Assembly: GCA_037178675.1 (NCBI GenBank)
Contig: JAYMGJ010000840.1
Coordinates: forward strand, 1-27,239
Direction: 5' to 3'
DNA: 27,239 nt
Source: Scleroderma bovista
Taxonomy: Eukaryota > Basidiomycota > Agaricomycetes > Boletales > Sclerodermataceae
The translations under genes and the position numbers were made by a program. Positions 19,495 through 27,239 of the stretch are shown here, one piece after another. The first letter of the stretch is position 1; every line of letters begins with the position of its first letter. The notes beneath the pieces are model-generated. The model ran no database searches. It was not told the origin of the DNA and was given only the letters and a program-made list of their open reading frames with translations.

Positions 19495-20218
19495 CTAAGT
19501 ATGGGCGCCAACAGAAGTAAGTGTATAAAAAAGGCCCTTCTCCCAATACTTGTTCAGCCAAAATTCCTCTGACAAAGCAATGCTATTTGTTGATGATAAA
19601 TGTTTGTTTGCAGTCTTTCTAAAACATGGAACCAGGTTAACTGGAGCACAAAGTTGACTGAGAGGTATGATATTGCCAAAATATTTGCCATTTGCTCTTT
19701 TGGCTCTGTGAAGGACATGCATTGAAGTAACTGGGTCAAATTCACTGGGACCTTGAGGTACAATGTTGAATCGTTGAACATACACCAAGAATATGTCATG
19801 CAAATGAGGCCTTTGACCGTGAGGCGGCACAGGGCGAAAGATAAGCCGCAGGTCCCTAATACAATGACCTGGGGGATGGGAATGAGTCAAATGAGTCAAC
19901 TGAGGGGGACAAGTGAAGTATCAACTTACCCTTCAGCTCTGATTGAGGCCACTCTTTGCTGGAATCAACATTTACTAAGACTGCATCATATTGCCCATGA
20001 TGCCAGCTAGTAGATGGTGGTGCAGCAGCAACCATTTGTGCCAGATTAAGATCACTGCCCGGATGAAATGGTGTCTGCTGGAGATGGACTATGTGCCATA
20101 CGGCGAGGTGGGAGAACGGGAGATTGCAATCATTCTTTAGATGATGTTGACCTGCAACCTGGTGTGGCAACTTTTGCGCTTCACACTGGAAGTAGTTGCC
20201 AAGCGCACTGTGAGTCAA
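19495..20218 (-). pseudogene. C-terminal fragment of a Plavaka-type (CACTA) transposase
   Basis: Two exons, complement(19495..19868, 19930..20218), are joined by a 61-nt GTAAGT...CCCCAG intron. The protein reads HPGSDLNLAQMVAAAPPSTSW, YDAVLVNVDSSKEWPQSELK, RDLRLIFRPVPPHG, FLVYVQRFNIVPQ, ASMHVLHRAKRANG-like, IPLSQLCAPVNLVPCF and SEEFWLNKYWEKGLFYTL. I recognise this arrangement as the conserved C-terminal domain of fungal Plavaka transposases. The upstream edge CACAG at 20207-20211 looks like a splice acceptor, but the catalytic part that should precede it is not in the window. This is a stump that cannot transpose. Family assignment is from memory of the pattern. Confidence 0.65.
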
Positions 20219-21512
20219 AGTGTGGGTTTAGGTCAAAACAACAACCAAAACACAACACCAATAGACAAAGAAAGAGTAGTGGTTTGCCTGTGCAGAATCC
20301 AGATAGGAGTTGGGTTGAAATCGGGGGTGCTACACAGAGAGGGGAGTGCAGCAAGGAGACAGGGATGCCTCAGATGTCCAGAGGCAAGGAAGATTAACTA
20401 GAATGAAGCCTAGACTCCACTTGAGCCTAGTAAGAAAAATAGATCTTGGATAACTTGGATAAACTTGACAATATTGAGCCTTTAGACCTTCACTGAAGCC
20501 TACAAGGACTCAAGGACTGGAGGGATACTGATTGAGAGAGTCTGAGAGAGGGATAATTTTGTGCAATTGGGTCTATGATCACTGGGCTGAGCCCAGGGGT
20601 TTAAATACATGGGGGGGCACAGCATTAAAGTACAAAAAAAGAAGGGAGTAAGCAGAATTTGTCAAGGATTGGTAAGAGCTTTGTAAGGGCTTTGTAAGCG
20701 ATCAGTAAGCAAGGGATAAGCAGGAATGAGTAAGCTGCATGACAAGGTTGATTGGTAAGGGAGTGAGTCATCAGCTGAGTAATATATCAAAAATGTGAAA
20801 GGGATAGAGTAATACTGATGACAAGAGAGCATCAGTAAGCAAGGGATGAGTCACTGCACAGCAGAAGGAGTCATTGATGCACAGCCCAAGAAGTTTGATG
20901 GGAGGCTATGTACCATCAGGAATTTGATGGGACAACAATGAGGAAGATCTGAGATAAATAGGGGGATTGATCTGAGATAGAATAGCCACAAGAAGGGTAT
21001 CAGGGGTCCAGAGGTCTTTTGGGGGTCAGCATACACTAAGGTATAGTGCATGTGTTCTAGTGGCACTGAAGTGCAACCATGGGCTCTCTTGATGAGCTCT
21101 CTTCTGGGAAAGAACAAGAGAGGATTCTTCTTCCTAATAGCACTCTAAAGTGGGGGTATAACTGTCATGGTGCTGGGGGATGCTGTCTGAAAGTAGGGAA
21201 GCAGATGGAGTATTGAATTTGATGCATCCAGGGAAGCGAGACGAACAACAGAGGAAGATGGACATGGCAAGTATCTGGGAGGAAGAGACCATAGGATGAG
21301 GGCTCAGGGGACACAGAGACGACCAGAGAAGACTTTTCAAGCTTGACAATAGACCTAAGATGACCAAAGTACGTCCTTGATGCAGGACTGATGAGGAGAA
21401 CACGCTGACAAAGAATGAGGGGGACTGAGGGAGCAGGCTGGGAAGATATGTGCCAGGCAGTGCACAGGAACTCTGGGAGAGGCTGTCCTAAGAGCAGGAC
21501 ATAGTGGAGATC
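20219..21512. other. Purine-rich, gene-free stretch before the distal PLE cluster
   Basis: Rich in GGAGT/AGTAAGC words; AGTAAGCAAGGGAT occurs near 20704 and again near 20833. No frame resembles a protein on either strand. It ends at the TTAGGG tract that anchors copy B, so its right border is a former chromosome end. Confidence 0.5.
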
Positions 21513-21544
21513 TTAGGGTTAGGTTAGGGTTAGGGTTAGGTGGG
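21513..21544 (+). repeat. Interstitial telomere repeat anchoring PLE copy B
   Basis: About five units with one TTAGG variant (TTAGGGTTAGGTTAGGG...), ending GGTGGG against the 3' hairpin of copy B. It is the longest junction tract in the window. Confidence 0.9.
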
Positions 21545-21545
21545 A

Positions 21546-21568
21546 GCAAAATCGCGAAGCGATTTTGC
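21546..21568 (-). other. 3'-terminal hairpin of PLE copy B
   Basis: Perfect 10-bp inverted repeat GCAAAATCGC / GCGATTTTGC with GAA loop. It is one A-T pair shorter on both arms than in F, C and D. Confidence 0.85.
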
Positions 21569-21600
21569 GATTAGCCAGCTTACTGACTGAGAGACGAAGG

Positions 21601-21676
21601 CGAAAGGGAAGGTGGTTCCTGTGCGGGGACAGAAGACCGGTGACCTTTCGGCGTTGTTGCCTCGTCAGCCCTTTCG
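21601..21676 (-). ncRNA. Hammerhead ribozyme, PLE copy B
   Basis: CUGACGA (21668-21662), stem II GGC/GCC with loop AACAAC, GAAA (21649-21646). Stem I pairs CGAAAGGG with CCCUUUCG, eight perfect pairs. The predicted CUU cleavage lies between 21609 and 21608. Stem III starts AGG/CCU and extends through GGU/ACC to a CUGU/ACAG hairpin. Stem II differs at its middle pair from C and D (G-C here, A-U there). Confidence 0.85.
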
Positions 21677-21781
21677 TTATCTCTTATATATATGATCCGA
21701 AGCTGAGTCTGAAACTCAAACGACGGGGTTGAAACGAACACGTTTCGCATAGCCCACCCTAATCGCCCAATCGCTACCAAG

Positions 21782-21845
21782 CTGGCAAGCGTCTCCGATG
21801 CCAAGAACTCCGTCGGAGGAGGCAGAGCGGCACTACACACAGCCG
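21782..21845 (-). other. Conserved PLE 3' UTR box with a covarying hairpin
   Basis: Homologous to boxes at 9383, 24913 and 26271. The central hairpin is CTCC-GTC-GGAG (21808-21818) here and CCAC-GTA/GTT-GTGG in the other copies, while the flanks CTGGCAAGCGTCTCCGATG and GCAGAGCGGCACTACAC hardly change. Confidence 0.75.
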
Positions 21846-22033
21846 TCACGGGTCAGGGATAGGTAAACTACTTACCCGGTCCAATTTGATTGGATCCCAT
21901 AACATCGGGGATTTAATCACCGTGTGACATCGTAACCCCTTGGGGGTACGTCAACGCTAGAGGCGTTACCTCGTTGCGGTGCTTCCATTGCATCAAAACG
22001 TTTCGTTCTGAGCCCTATCCCGGGGTCTTGGCT

Positions 22034-22080
22034 CCGCTTGCAGAGCGGACATGCCTAGGGCATGAGGCCGGAGGCCTCAT
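22034..22080 (-). other. Hairpin cluster in the PLE copy B 3' UTR
   Basis: CCGCT/AGCGG (22034-22048), ATGCC/GGCAT (22051-22063) and ATGAGGCC/GGCCTCAT with GGA loop (22062-22080) follow one another; the last two overlap by two bases. Matching clusters occur in C (25166-25210) and D (26523-26567). Confidence 0.7.
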
Positions 22081-22360
22081 GTCCACCGGACCGGACCGAA
22101 GTCCGACCGGGGTTCCGCACCAAGATAACAATGTTACTCCGTCGGAGCGGAGAGAAGTGATCACATAGCCGGGGGAATGGTAACGAATCGGAGTTACCGG
22201 CGGGATCGGACCTTGGGCCTGCTCCGCACTATTCCCAACTCGTTAAAGAACTTCTGCCCGGGCCCCATGTGCCTTACGGGGAAAGTTCGGAGAAACTTCG
22301 GAGGGATTTGTCTGACCGGAGTTGGACCGAGCCTAGGCTCGCAGACAGCTAGTGTCTGGT

Positions 22361-22403
22361 CACGTGACCGGTCCGCATTGAACCGATAGCCGGTGATCAC
22401 GTG
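22361..22403. promoter_or_regulatory. Twin CACGTG (E-box) sites, PLE copy B
   Basis: Two CACGTG palindromes at 22361-22366 and 22398-22403, starts 37 bp apart, with inverted GACCGG/CCGGTGAT flanks. The same pair at the same spacing is in C and D. CACGTG is bound by bHLH factors. A role in element transcription is inferred. Confidence 0.5.
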
Positions 22404-22631
22404 ACGGCCGGGACTACCCAGCCTCCCTTCTAGGAATTTTAAACTCCGCCGGTTCCTAGCCTACACCACCGGTTAGGTATGGTTAGGTTCGGTTAGGTTC
22501 GGTGTTTAACCCGATTGGGTACAATTTAGGTACTAGTTAGGTTCGCGGTTAAGGTTTGGTTAGGTTTTTGGTTCGAACAAAAGCCGAGAATCCTGTACGG
22601 ATGCTTCTAGCCTATAACCGGATTGCCCAAA

Positions 22632-24650
22632 TTAGACCATCATATCATCGATATCGATGTCGACCAATTGGTCCCAGTAATCGGGAGATTCGTCCCGAGT
22701 ACTGTCTAGCTCAGCAAGAAGCGATCGCTTCCAAGCTTGTGACACGTCGAATAGGTTGCGCGTACGCTTTCTACTCACGAGCCACCTTTTATCACATAAT
22801 CCAGCACGTTTAACGTCGAAGATGGTTTCCTCGACCGAGCGTCCGGCGGACTCACCGTTGGTCAGCCTACCATAATGGGTAACAACCCAGTCGCAAGGCC
22901 GCTCAGACGGCACCACGTTCCGCCACCGCGCGCTAGCCTGAACTTGGCCGAGACTAGCACACTCCCCTGAAGAGGAGGGCCCATCAGCGGTACCATTGGA
23001 TCCGGAGGACCCGCCGGCTCCCTGCCAGTCACCCCGAGGGGGAGCAGGAGGCTGTTGCTTAGCAACGGAAACGGGATACTCGTCTATAACGAACGTCCGA
23101 GCTTCCGGTGTGAACCCGATAGACCTTCCTAAGGGAATACCGGGCCGGAACTCATGTCGGGACCTTTCAGCGGCGTCTTCCGTACGCCACATGTGGTCAT
23201 AGATGCCGTTTAAGTACGTCATCCATTGGGATGTGATAGTCTTGCCTAGTTCATCGACATTGAACGCGTACCATGCCGGATTAAACTCGGTCTTAAGGAC
23301 CAGAACGGGCCGTGCGGGTTCCGGCTCGGAGAGCCGTTGTTCCCACCGTTCTGCCAGGTGATCCTTAGTCCAAGTTAAAACCAACTTTTCTGGATACCCA
23401 CGCGCCATATAGAGACCCTTAAGGTTTCTAATGGCCGAGACATACTCTTCAACAGAGGACGAGAGCGTGGCCAGGCGTGACATCTCACCGATGTAAGTTC
23501 CCCGTTTTACATCTTTGGGGTGGTGAGATACCCATGGTATGCGTTCCTTGTGGTTTAGTTTCTTCTGATAGGGTCGGTGCCCGATCTGACCGGTAACCGG
23601 ATCGAGATACACCAACATGTCCAGGAATGGAACGTTATATTCCGAAACTTCCCACAGTAGCCGAACACGTTCTTTGCCAGGGTCATCGTATCGTAAGATC
23701 GATGCCACCTTAAGTGCGTTTTCCGCACTATCGGCATATACAATTCCAAGGACGTCATCGATATATCTACCGATGAATGCCCACCCTAAGTCCTTAAGCG
23801 ATCGCTCGCTGGAGAACAGGTGTTCCTCAAAGTAGGCACCCCATAGATTAGCGATGTCAGGCGACGGAGCCTGGCCCATTGCTAAGCCCTGAGTTTGGAG
23901 CCAGTAGCGTCCTTGAAATTCGACTACATTATTTAGATTGGCTATGAGCAAACACCGGCGGAATAATTCTATTTGCCGCTCATTAAGCGTGTTCGCATAG
24001 TGTGCCTTGAATAGTAACATTACTATATCAAGTGCTTCTTCCAAGGGGATACTCGGATAGAAGGCGACGACATCGCCGCTCACCAACCAGGCCTTTTTAG
24101 ACCGGTCAAGCCGTAATGTTGAGAACTTTCGTGCAAGGTGCTTGGTCCCATGTAACACGAATTTGCAGCGCTCTACGAGCGGCTTCAACATTTTGGAAAC
24201 GTACTTAGCAACAGGGGCCTGGGCGCTGGAGTGACAGGGAATTATGGGTCGGTGTTTAACCGGCTTCTTATGTATCTTGGGGATAACATAGAACCGAGGA
24301 ATACTCGGCAAACCCTCAGACCCGTCGGCCGGACATTTGTTTACCAGAAATTTAACAAGTTGCTCGCTCGCGCCTTCGGAGTCCAGCCCCTCGGCGATAG
24401 CACGAACTTCTCGTACGGTTTCCATGAGAATATCCTGGCATCGGTCAGATGAGATGGACTCATACTGTGATGCATCGTTCAAGATAGACTCGACGCCCTC
24501 TATGAACCATTGCTTCGTGATTATAGCTACACCGAGGTTCTTATCGGTAATCGTCACAATGAGCTTATTTGCCCGTAGTGAGTCCTGGACGGCCTGCCAA
24601 TCGATGAGACTGGAAGCGTAATCTCTGTGGGTTACGATCGTGGGTACGAC
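22632..24650 (-). CDS. PLE reverse transcriptase, copy B (5'-truncated)
   Basis: 672 codons are open from the telomere junction at 24650 to the stop at 22632. No ATG lies near the truncated end, and the frame enters at VVPTIVTHRDYAS. Numbering from TITDKNLG (24557): PKIHKKPVKHRPIIP at 93-107, motif A WLVSGDVVAFYPSI with Asp162, motif B QTQGLAMGQAPSPDIAN at 221-237, motif C RYIDD at 264-268 and VPFLDMLVYLD after it. This DKN-PKIHK-YIDD layout is that of Penelope-like RTs, which are related to telomerase. The C-terminal extension includes an S/G-rich linker and WLVSRKRTRNLFDVSQAWKRSLL, and has no GIY-YIG endonuclease. Catalytic residues are all present, so decay is limited to the 5' truncation. 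Confidence 0.92.
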   Translation of the reverse strand, partial: VVPTIVTHRDYASSLIDWQAVQDSLRANKLIVTITDKNLGVAIITKQWFIEGVESILNDASQYESISSDRCQDILMETVREVRAIAEGLDSEGASEQLVKFLVNKCPADGSEGLPSIPRFYVIPKIHKKPVKHRPIIPCHSSAQAPVAKYVSKMLKPLVERCKFVLHGTKHLARKFSTLRLDRSKKAWLVSGDVVAFYPSIPLEEALDIVMLLFKAHYANTLNERQIELFRRCLLIANLNNVVEFQGRYWLQTQGLAMGQAPSPDIANLWGAYFEEHLFSSERSLKDLGWAFIGRYIDDVLGIVYADSAENALKVASILRYDDPGKERVRLLWEVSEYNVPFLDMLVYLDPVTGQIGHRPYQKKLNHKERIPWVSHHPKDVKRGTYIGEMSRLATLSSSVEEYVSAIRNLKGLYMARGYPEKLVLTWTKDHLAERWEQRLSEPEPARPVLVLKTEFNPAWYAFNVDELGKTITSQWMTYLNGIYDHMWRTEDAAERSRHEFRPGIPLGRSIGFTPEARTFVIDEYPVSVAKQQPPAPPRGDWQGAGGSSGSNGTADGPSSSGECASLGQVQASARWRNVVPSERPCDWVVTHYGRLTNGESAGRSVEETIFDVKRAGLCDKRWLVSRKRTRNLFDVSQAWKRSLLAELDSTRDESPDYWDQLVDIDIDDMMV

Positions 24651-24671
24651 TTAGGGTTAGGGTTAGGGGGG
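24651..24671 (+). repeat. Interstitial telomere repeat at the B/C junction
   Basis: Two TTAGGG units and TTAGGGGGG between the 5' truncation of B and the 3' hairpin of C. Confidence 0.9.
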
Positions 24672-24672
24672 A

Positions 24673-24697
24673 GCAAAAATCGCGAAGCGATTTTTGC
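24673..24697 (-). other. 3'-terminal hairpin of PLE copy C
   Basis: Perfect 11-bp stem with GAA loop, identical to the one in F. Confidence 0.85.
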
Positions 24698-24732
24698 GAT
24701 AAATCCAGCTTGCGGAGCTAGAGAGACGAGTG

Positions 24733-24809
24733 CGAGAGGGAAGGTGGTTCCTGTGCGGGGACAGAAGACCGGGGTGCCTTTCGACTTATTGTCTCATCAG
24801 CCCTTCTCG
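24733..24809 (-). ncRNA. Hammerhead ribozyme, PLE copy C
   Basis: CUGAUGA (24800-24794), stem II GAC/GUC with loop AAUAA, GAAA (24782-24779). Stem I is CGAGAAGGG with CCCUCUCG, one bulged A. CUU cleavage is predicted between 24741 and 24740. Stem III is AGG/CCU then GGU/ACC and CUGU/ACAG. Confidence 0.85.
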
Positions 24810-24912
24810 TTATCTCTTTTATCCGTAGACCGTTGCTGAGTCGGAATCTCAAACAGCGGGGTTGGTACGGCAAAGTTACCACATGATTCCCTAATCAACC
24901 AATCGGTACTAA

Positions 24913-24976
24913 GCTGGCAAGCGTCTCCGATGCCGAGAACCACGTTGTGGGGGGCAGAGCGGCACTACACACAGCC
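24913..24976 (-). other. Conserved PLE 3' UTR box, copy C
   Basis: Same box as 21782; its central hairpin is CCAC-GTT-GTGG (24940-24950). Confidence 0.75.
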
Positions 24977-25491
24977 TTCGCGATAGGAAGACGGTTACTC
25001 ACTTAACCGATTGGACTAGACCCTTGAGGCCTTACTGCCGGTGTTAATTACCGTGCAACACGTTCCCCCCTTGGGGGGACAACGATACGCGAGGTGTTAC
25101 CTCGAGGTGATCGCTTCCATCGCATTGGATCCTTAAGATCCGAGCCCTATCCCGGGGCCTTGGCGCCGCTTGCAGAGCGGCCATGCCTAGGGCATGAGGC
25201 GGAGCCTCATGTCCACCTGATCGGATCGGAGTCCGACAGGAATTCCGCACCAAGGGAACGATGTTATTCCGCCGGAGCGGAGCGAAGGCGGTCGCATAGC
25301 CGGGGCAATGGTAGCGAATCGGAGCTACCGGCGGGGTCGGACCTAGGGCCAGTTCCGCACTATTGCCAACTCGTTAAAGAACTTCTGCCCGGGCCCCTTG
25401 TGCCGTACGGGGAAAGTTCGGAGAAACTTCAAAAGGATTTATCCGACCGGAGTCGGACCGAGCCTAGACTCGCAGACAGCTCGTGCCTGAT

Positions 25492-25534
25492 CACGTGACC
25501 GGTCCGCATTGAACCGATAGCCGGTGATCACGTG
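25492..25534. promoter_or_regulatory. Twin CACGTG sites, PLE copy C
   Basis: CACGTG at 25492-25497 and 25529-25534. Both lie in TGATCACGTGA, a longer shared context than in B. Confidence 0.5.
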
Positions 25535-25600
25535 ACAGCCGGGGCTACCCAGCTTCCTTTTTAGGAATTTTAAACTCCGCCGGTTCCTAGCCTACACCAC

Positions 25601-25634
25601 CGGTTAGGTATGGTTAGGTTCGGTTAGGTTCGGT
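25601..25634 (+). repeat. Internal GGTTAG-type repeats in PLE copy C
   Basis: GGTTAGGTATGGTTAGGTTC followed by one more GGTTAGGTTC unit, just beyond the RT stop on the sense strand. The same motif is at 22471-22500 in B and 26958-26990 in D. Further GTTAGG words lie up to 25700. These are telomere-like but not exact TTAGGG. Confidence 0.7.
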
Positions 25635-25761
25635 AGTTAACCCGGTTAGGGGTAGGGTTTAAGATTAGTTAGGTTGCAGTTAAGGTTGGTTAGGTTTTTG
25701 GTTCGAACAAAAGCCGAGGTTCCGTTCGGGTGCCTCTAGCCTTATACTGCAGAGCCCTAGT

Positions 25762-26010
25762 CTAAATCTCTACATCGCTAATGTCGATGTCGATCAATTG
25801 ATCCCAGTAGTCGGGAGATTCTTCCCGAGTACTGTCTAGCTCGCTCAGTAGCGATCGCTTCCAAGCTTGTGACACGTCGAATAGGTTGCGCGTACGCTTT
25901 CTACTCACGAGCCACCGTTTATCACATAGACCTGCACGCTTGACGTCGAAGATAGTTTCCTCGACTGAGCGCTCGACGGACTCACCGTCGGTCAGCCTAC
26001 CATAGTGGGT
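25762..26010 (-). pseudogene. RT C-terminus in PLE copy C (truncated)
   Basis: 83 codons including the stop, equivalent to the end of the copy B enzyme (HYGRLTDGES, KRWLVSRKRTRNLFDVSQAW, SPDYWDQLIDIDI). The 5' side is cut at the TTAGG junction. No catalytic motif remains. Confidence 0.88.
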
Positions 26011-26028
26011 TAGGTTAGGTTAGGTTGG
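26011..26028 (+). repeat. TTAGG-type tract at the C/D junction
   Basis: TTAGG units rather than TTAGGG (GGTTAGGTTAGGTTGG). This could be a telomere variant or resemble the internal GGTTAG zone of the element. Confidence 0.75.
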
Positions 26029-26029
26029 A

Positions 26030-26054
26030 GCAAAAATCGCGAAGCGATTTTTGC
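26030..26054 (-). other. 3'-terminal hairpin of PLE copy D
   Basis: Same 11-bp stem and GAA loop as in F and C. Confidence 0.85.
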
Positions 26055-26089
26055 GATAAATCCAGCTTGCGGAGCTAGAGAGACGAGTG

Positions 26090-26166
26090 CGAGAGGGAAG
26101 GTGGTTCCTGTGCGGGGACAGAAGACCGGGGTGCCTTTCGACTTATTGTCTCATCAGCCCTTCTCG
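26090..26166 (-). ncRNA. Hammerhead ribozyme, PLE copy D
   Basis: Sequence and pairing as in copy C: CUGAUGA, GAC/GUC stem II, GAAA, stem I arms at 26166-26158 and 26097-26090, CUU site between 26098 and 26097. Confidence 0.85.
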
Positions 26167-26270
26167 TTATCTCTTTTATCCGTAGACCGTTGCTGAGTCG
26201 GAATCTCAAACAGCGGGGTTGGTACGGCAAAGTTACCACATGACTCCCTAATCAACCAATCGCTACTAAG

Positions 26271-26333
26271 CTGGCAAGCGTCTCCGATGCCGAGAACCAC
26301 GTTGTGGGGGGCAGAGCGGCACTACACACAGCC
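26271..26333 (-). other. Conserved PLE 3' UTR box, copy D
   Basis: Same box as 24913, with CCAC-GTT-GTGG at 26297-26307. Confidence 0.75.
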
Positions 26334-26847
26334 TTCGCGATAGGAAGACGGTTACTCACTTAACCGATTGGACTAGACCCTTAAGGCCTTACTGCCGGTG
26401 TTAATTACCGTGCAACACGTTCCCCCCTTGGGGGGACAACGATGCGCGAGGCGTTACCTCGAGGCGATCGCTTCCATCGCATTGGATCCGTAAGATCCGA
26501 GCCCTATCCCGGGGCCTTGGCGCCGCTTGCAGAGCGGCCATGCCTAGGGCATGAGGCGGAGCCTCATGCCCACCTGATCGGATCAGATCCGACAGGAATT
26601 CCGCACCAAGGGAACGATGTTCCTCCGCCGGAGCGGAGCGAAGGCGGTTGCATAGCCGGGGCAACGGTAGCGAATCGGAGCTACCGGCGGGATCGGACCT
26701 AGGGCCAGTTCCGCACTATTGCCAACTCGTTAAAGAACTTCTGCCCGGGCCCCTTGTGCCATACGGGGAAAGTTCGGAGAAACTTCAAGAGGATTTATCC
26801 GACCGGAGTCGGACCGAGCCTAGACTCGCAGACAGCTTGTGCCTGAT

Positions 26848-26890
26848 CACGTGACCGGTCCGCATTGAACCGATAGCCGGTGATCACGTG
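26848..26890. promoter_or_regulatory. Twin CACGTG sites, PLE copy D
   Basis: CACGTG at 26848-26853 and 26885-26890, starts 37 bp apart as in B and C. Confidence 0.5.
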
Positions 26891-27117
26891 ACAGCCGGGG
26901 CTACCCAGCTTCCTCTTTAGGAATTTTAAACTCCGCCGGTTCCTAGCCTACACCACCGGTTAGGTATGGTTAGGTTCGGTTAGGTTCGGTAGTTAACCCG
27001 GTTAGGGGTAGGGTTTAAGATTAGTTAGGTTGCAGTTAAGGTTGGTTAGGTTTTTGGTTCGAACAAAAGCCGAGGTTCCGTTCGGGTGCCTCTAGTCTTA
27101 TACTGCAGAGCCCTAGT

Positions 27118-27239
27118 CTAAATCTCTACATCGTTGATGTCGATGTCGATCAATTGATCCCAGTAGTCAGGAGATTCTTCCCGAGTACTGTCTAGCTCGC
27201 TCAGTAGCGATCGCTTCCAAGCTTGTGACACGTCGAATA
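27118..27239 (-). CDS. RT C-terminus in PLE copy D (partial at window edge)
   Basis: About 40 codons open to the stop at 27118-27120, encoding the SPDYWDQLIDIDI-type end of the RT. The rest of the enzyme, if present, is to the right of the window. Confidence 0.85.
   Translation of the reverse strand, partial: FDVSQAWKRSLLSELDSTREESPDYWDQLIDIDINDVEI

Larger units (their letters stand above)
21545..24650 (-). mobile_element. PLE copy B: longest copy, 5'-truncated
   Basis: Sense strand is -, in order: RT gene (24650-22632), GGTTAG-rich zone (22471-22500), twin CACGTG (22361, 22398), hairpin cluster (22034-22080), conserved box (21782-21845), hammerhead (21601-21676) and terminal hairpin (21546-21568). 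Its 5' end stops inside RT coding and is capped by TTAGGG at 24651. It is a diverged relative of C and D (similar layout, several compensatory differences). Confidence 0.88.
24672..26010 (-). mobile_element. PLE copy C: 3' UTR plus RT C-terminus
   Basis: Same layout as B: hairpin (24673-24697), hammerhead (24733-24809), conserved box (24913-24976), hairpin cluster (25166-25210), twin CACGTG (25492, 25529), GGTTAG zone (25601-25634) and the last 83 RT codons including the stop. Homology with B ends at GGGT (26010), where TTAGG units begin. About 98% identical by eye to D over shared sequence. Confidence 0.9.
26029..27239 (-). mobile_element. PLE copy D: runs off the window
   Basis: Almost the same as C from hairpin (26030-26054) through box (26271-26333), hairpin cluster (26523-26567), twin CACGTG (26848, 26885) and GGTTAG zone (26958-26990) to the RT C-terminus. 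Its 5' end is beyond 27239, so it is at least as long as shown. Confidence 0.9.

Noticed and set aside
22053..22080. Rho-independent terminator-like hairpin
   Set aside because: No T tract follows and the organism is a fungus. It belongs to the conserved hairpin cluster of the PLE 3' UTR.
22560..22585. tRNA-like TψC arm (GGTTCGAAC)
   Set aside because: The word is present in all three UTRs, but there is no acceptor stem, anticodon arm or A box at the right distance.

Overview
The window looks like subtelomeric DNA of a filamentous basidiomycete, most likely an agaricomycete. Introns are 52-66 nt with GT/GC...AG ends, telomere repeats are TTAGGG, and the gene families are fungal (SWR1 subunit Swc2/Vps72, protein O-mannosyltransferase, Plavaka-type transposase, FunK1-like kinase). 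The mobile elements match the telomere-attached, endonuclease-less Penelope-like elements (PLEs) known in mushrooms as Coprina. All short TTAGGG tracts at element junctions read on the + strand, so the chromosome end should lie to the right.

Layout. 1-3143 is ordinary gene-dense DNA: the 3' end of a membrane-protein gene, a mitochondrial ribosomal protein gene (- strand, 3 exons) and a divergent SWC2/VPS72 gene (+ strand, 6 exons). 3144-5415 is decayed and holds a truncated PMT pseudogene. 5571-6960 is an intron-rich P-loop GTPase gene ending just before the first retroelement. 7038-9520 holds three 5'-truncated PLE copies joined by telomere repeats. 9700-10910 and 14400-14900 carry a 19-bp palindrome (TGTCCATCCTGGATGGACA), first every ~65-75 bp in unrelated flanks, then in a clean 100-bp tandem array. 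Between them lies an intact-looking 3- or 4-exon gene of unknown function (11219-14036). 14911-21512 is A+T-richer and full of relics: a FunK1-like kinase pseudogene split by a 1.7-kb foldback element that itself contains a 336-bp MITE, and the C-terminus of a Plavaka/CACTA transposase. 21513-27239 holds three more head-to-tail PLE copies.

How the parts work together. Each PLE copy is oriented with its RNA 3' end against a TTAGGG tract and its 5' end truncated and capped by the next tract. This is the geometry expected if reverse transcription is primed by the 3' overhang of an eroded telomere. RT coding is recognisable in four copies (motifs A-C in two), and no GIY-YIG domain follows. Every copy retaining enough 3' UTR carries a hammerhead ribozyme core on the sense strand. 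Copies F, B, C and D end in a perfect terminal hairpin. Copies B-D also share a conserved structured box, a hairpin cluster, twin CACGTG sites and internal GGTTAG repeats. Stems in these parts vary in sequence between copies while keeping their pairing.

All of this was read by eye. Exon boundaries are manual splice-site choices, and family names rest on remembered motif patterns, not on a search.
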